Source: Gerris lacustris (taxonomy: Eukaryota > Arthropoda > Insecta > Hemiptera > Gerridae). From it: a stretch of 64,000 nucleotides of DNA. The stretch lies in NCBI GenBank assembly GCA_951217055.1, contig OX578286.1, positions 3,077,458 to 3,141,457 on the forward strand. The letters are read 5' to 3'. Made by a program: the position numbers and the translations under genes. Numbering within the stretch: the first letter of the stretch is position 1; each line of letters starts with the position of its first letter. Shown here piece after piece: positions 63,540-64,000 of the stretch. The notes under the pieces were generated by a model. The model saw only the letters and a list, made by a program, of their open reading frames with translations. It was not told the origin of the DNA and ran no database searches.

Positions 63540-64000
63540 TGCAGCCTTTTTAGGGCAGCCTCTAACCACCACTAACAACCTCCCACCACCACAAACCATC
63601 TCTAACCACCTCTAACCACCACAAACCACCTCTAACAACCTCCCACCACCACAAACCATCTCTAACCACCTCTAACCACCACAAACCACCTGTAACCACC
63701 TCTAACCACCACAAACCATCTCTAACCACCACAAACCATCTCTAACCACCTCAAACCATCTCTAACCACCACTAACCACCACAAACCATCTCTGACCACC
63801 TCAAACCATCTCTAACCACCACAAACCATCTCTAACCACCACAAACCACCTCTAACCACCACAAACCACCTCTAACCACCTCTAACCACCTCTAACCACC
63901 ACAAACCATCTCTAACCACCTCAAACCACCACAAACCATCTCTAACCACCTCAAACCATCTCTAACCACCTCTAACCACCACAAACCATCTCTGACCACC
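63540..64000 (-). repeat. 10-bp minisatellite array (TCTAACCACC/ACAAACCATC), runs off the window
   Basis: About 46 units in a strict 10-bp register alternating CTCTAACCAC, CACAAACCAT and CTCAAACCAT variants. On the minus strand the unit is GGTTAGAGGT, the same as 9745-9862. Confidence 0.95.

Overview
This is a eukaryotic, AT-rich, intron-bearing and very repeat-dense window, most simply a segment of an insect genome. The Crypton-like, piggyBac, pogo, PIF/Harbinger and mariner-type repeats, together with R1-, RTE- and I-like LINEs and Penelope-like elements, all fit an insect. I cannot name the order with confidence. There are no bacterial-style operons, no rRNA and no convincing functional tRNA.

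Two host genes can be read exon by exon. They are divergent and share an approximately 1 kb AT-rich intergenic region (17902-18907) that contains a TATCGATA (DRE-like) site. To the left, on the minus strand, is the 5' half of the spindle-assembly-checkpoint gene Mad1: six exons between 17901 and 1610, 355 codons, continuing beyond the window's left edge. To the right, on the plus strand, is a complete glycerophosphodiester phosphodiesterase 1 (GDE1/MIR16-type) gene: six exons from 18908 to 36425, 366 residues. All splice sites have AG acceptors and GT donors, and reading phases are continuous across every junction. The functions are unrelated; the head-to-head layout suggests only a shared promoter.

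Almost everything else is mobile DNA, much of it nested and datable by target-site duplications (TSDs). Clear cases: a 5'-truncated RTE LINE (10764-13741, 17-bp TSD) carrying an R1-type LINE (21-bp TSD) and a mariner element (TA); a second LINE tail with RNase H (13823-14610, 12-bp TSD); a piggyBac remnant (TTAA) inside a TIR element (15832-17138) whose piggyBac-free relative lies at 42166-42501; a hAT element inside an old LINE (4854-5484, 8-bp TSD); a SINE inside a pogo element (6319-7057); and three PIF/Harbinger-like MITEs.

The 37-64 kb part holds no recognisable host gene apart from one orphan candidate exon (44420-44572). It is dominated by a full-length, apparently intact two-ORF I/Jockey-like LINE (50340-56876, minus strand, 16-bp TSD). 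It also carries pogo/mariner remnants, Crypton-like fragments, long tandem arrays (46730-47340, 61734-62760, 63540-64000), and a TIR element with many copies of a GGGGYAAGATGACGAA motif (58693-59656).

The observations most worth a second look are: long inverted repeats bracketing GDE1 exons 3-4; hammerhead-ribozyme-like cores in several Penelope-type termini; a 42-nt T tract abutting the Mad1 exon 3 acceptor; the stop-restart junction of the intact LINE; and hairpin-bearing Crypton-like fragments present three times.
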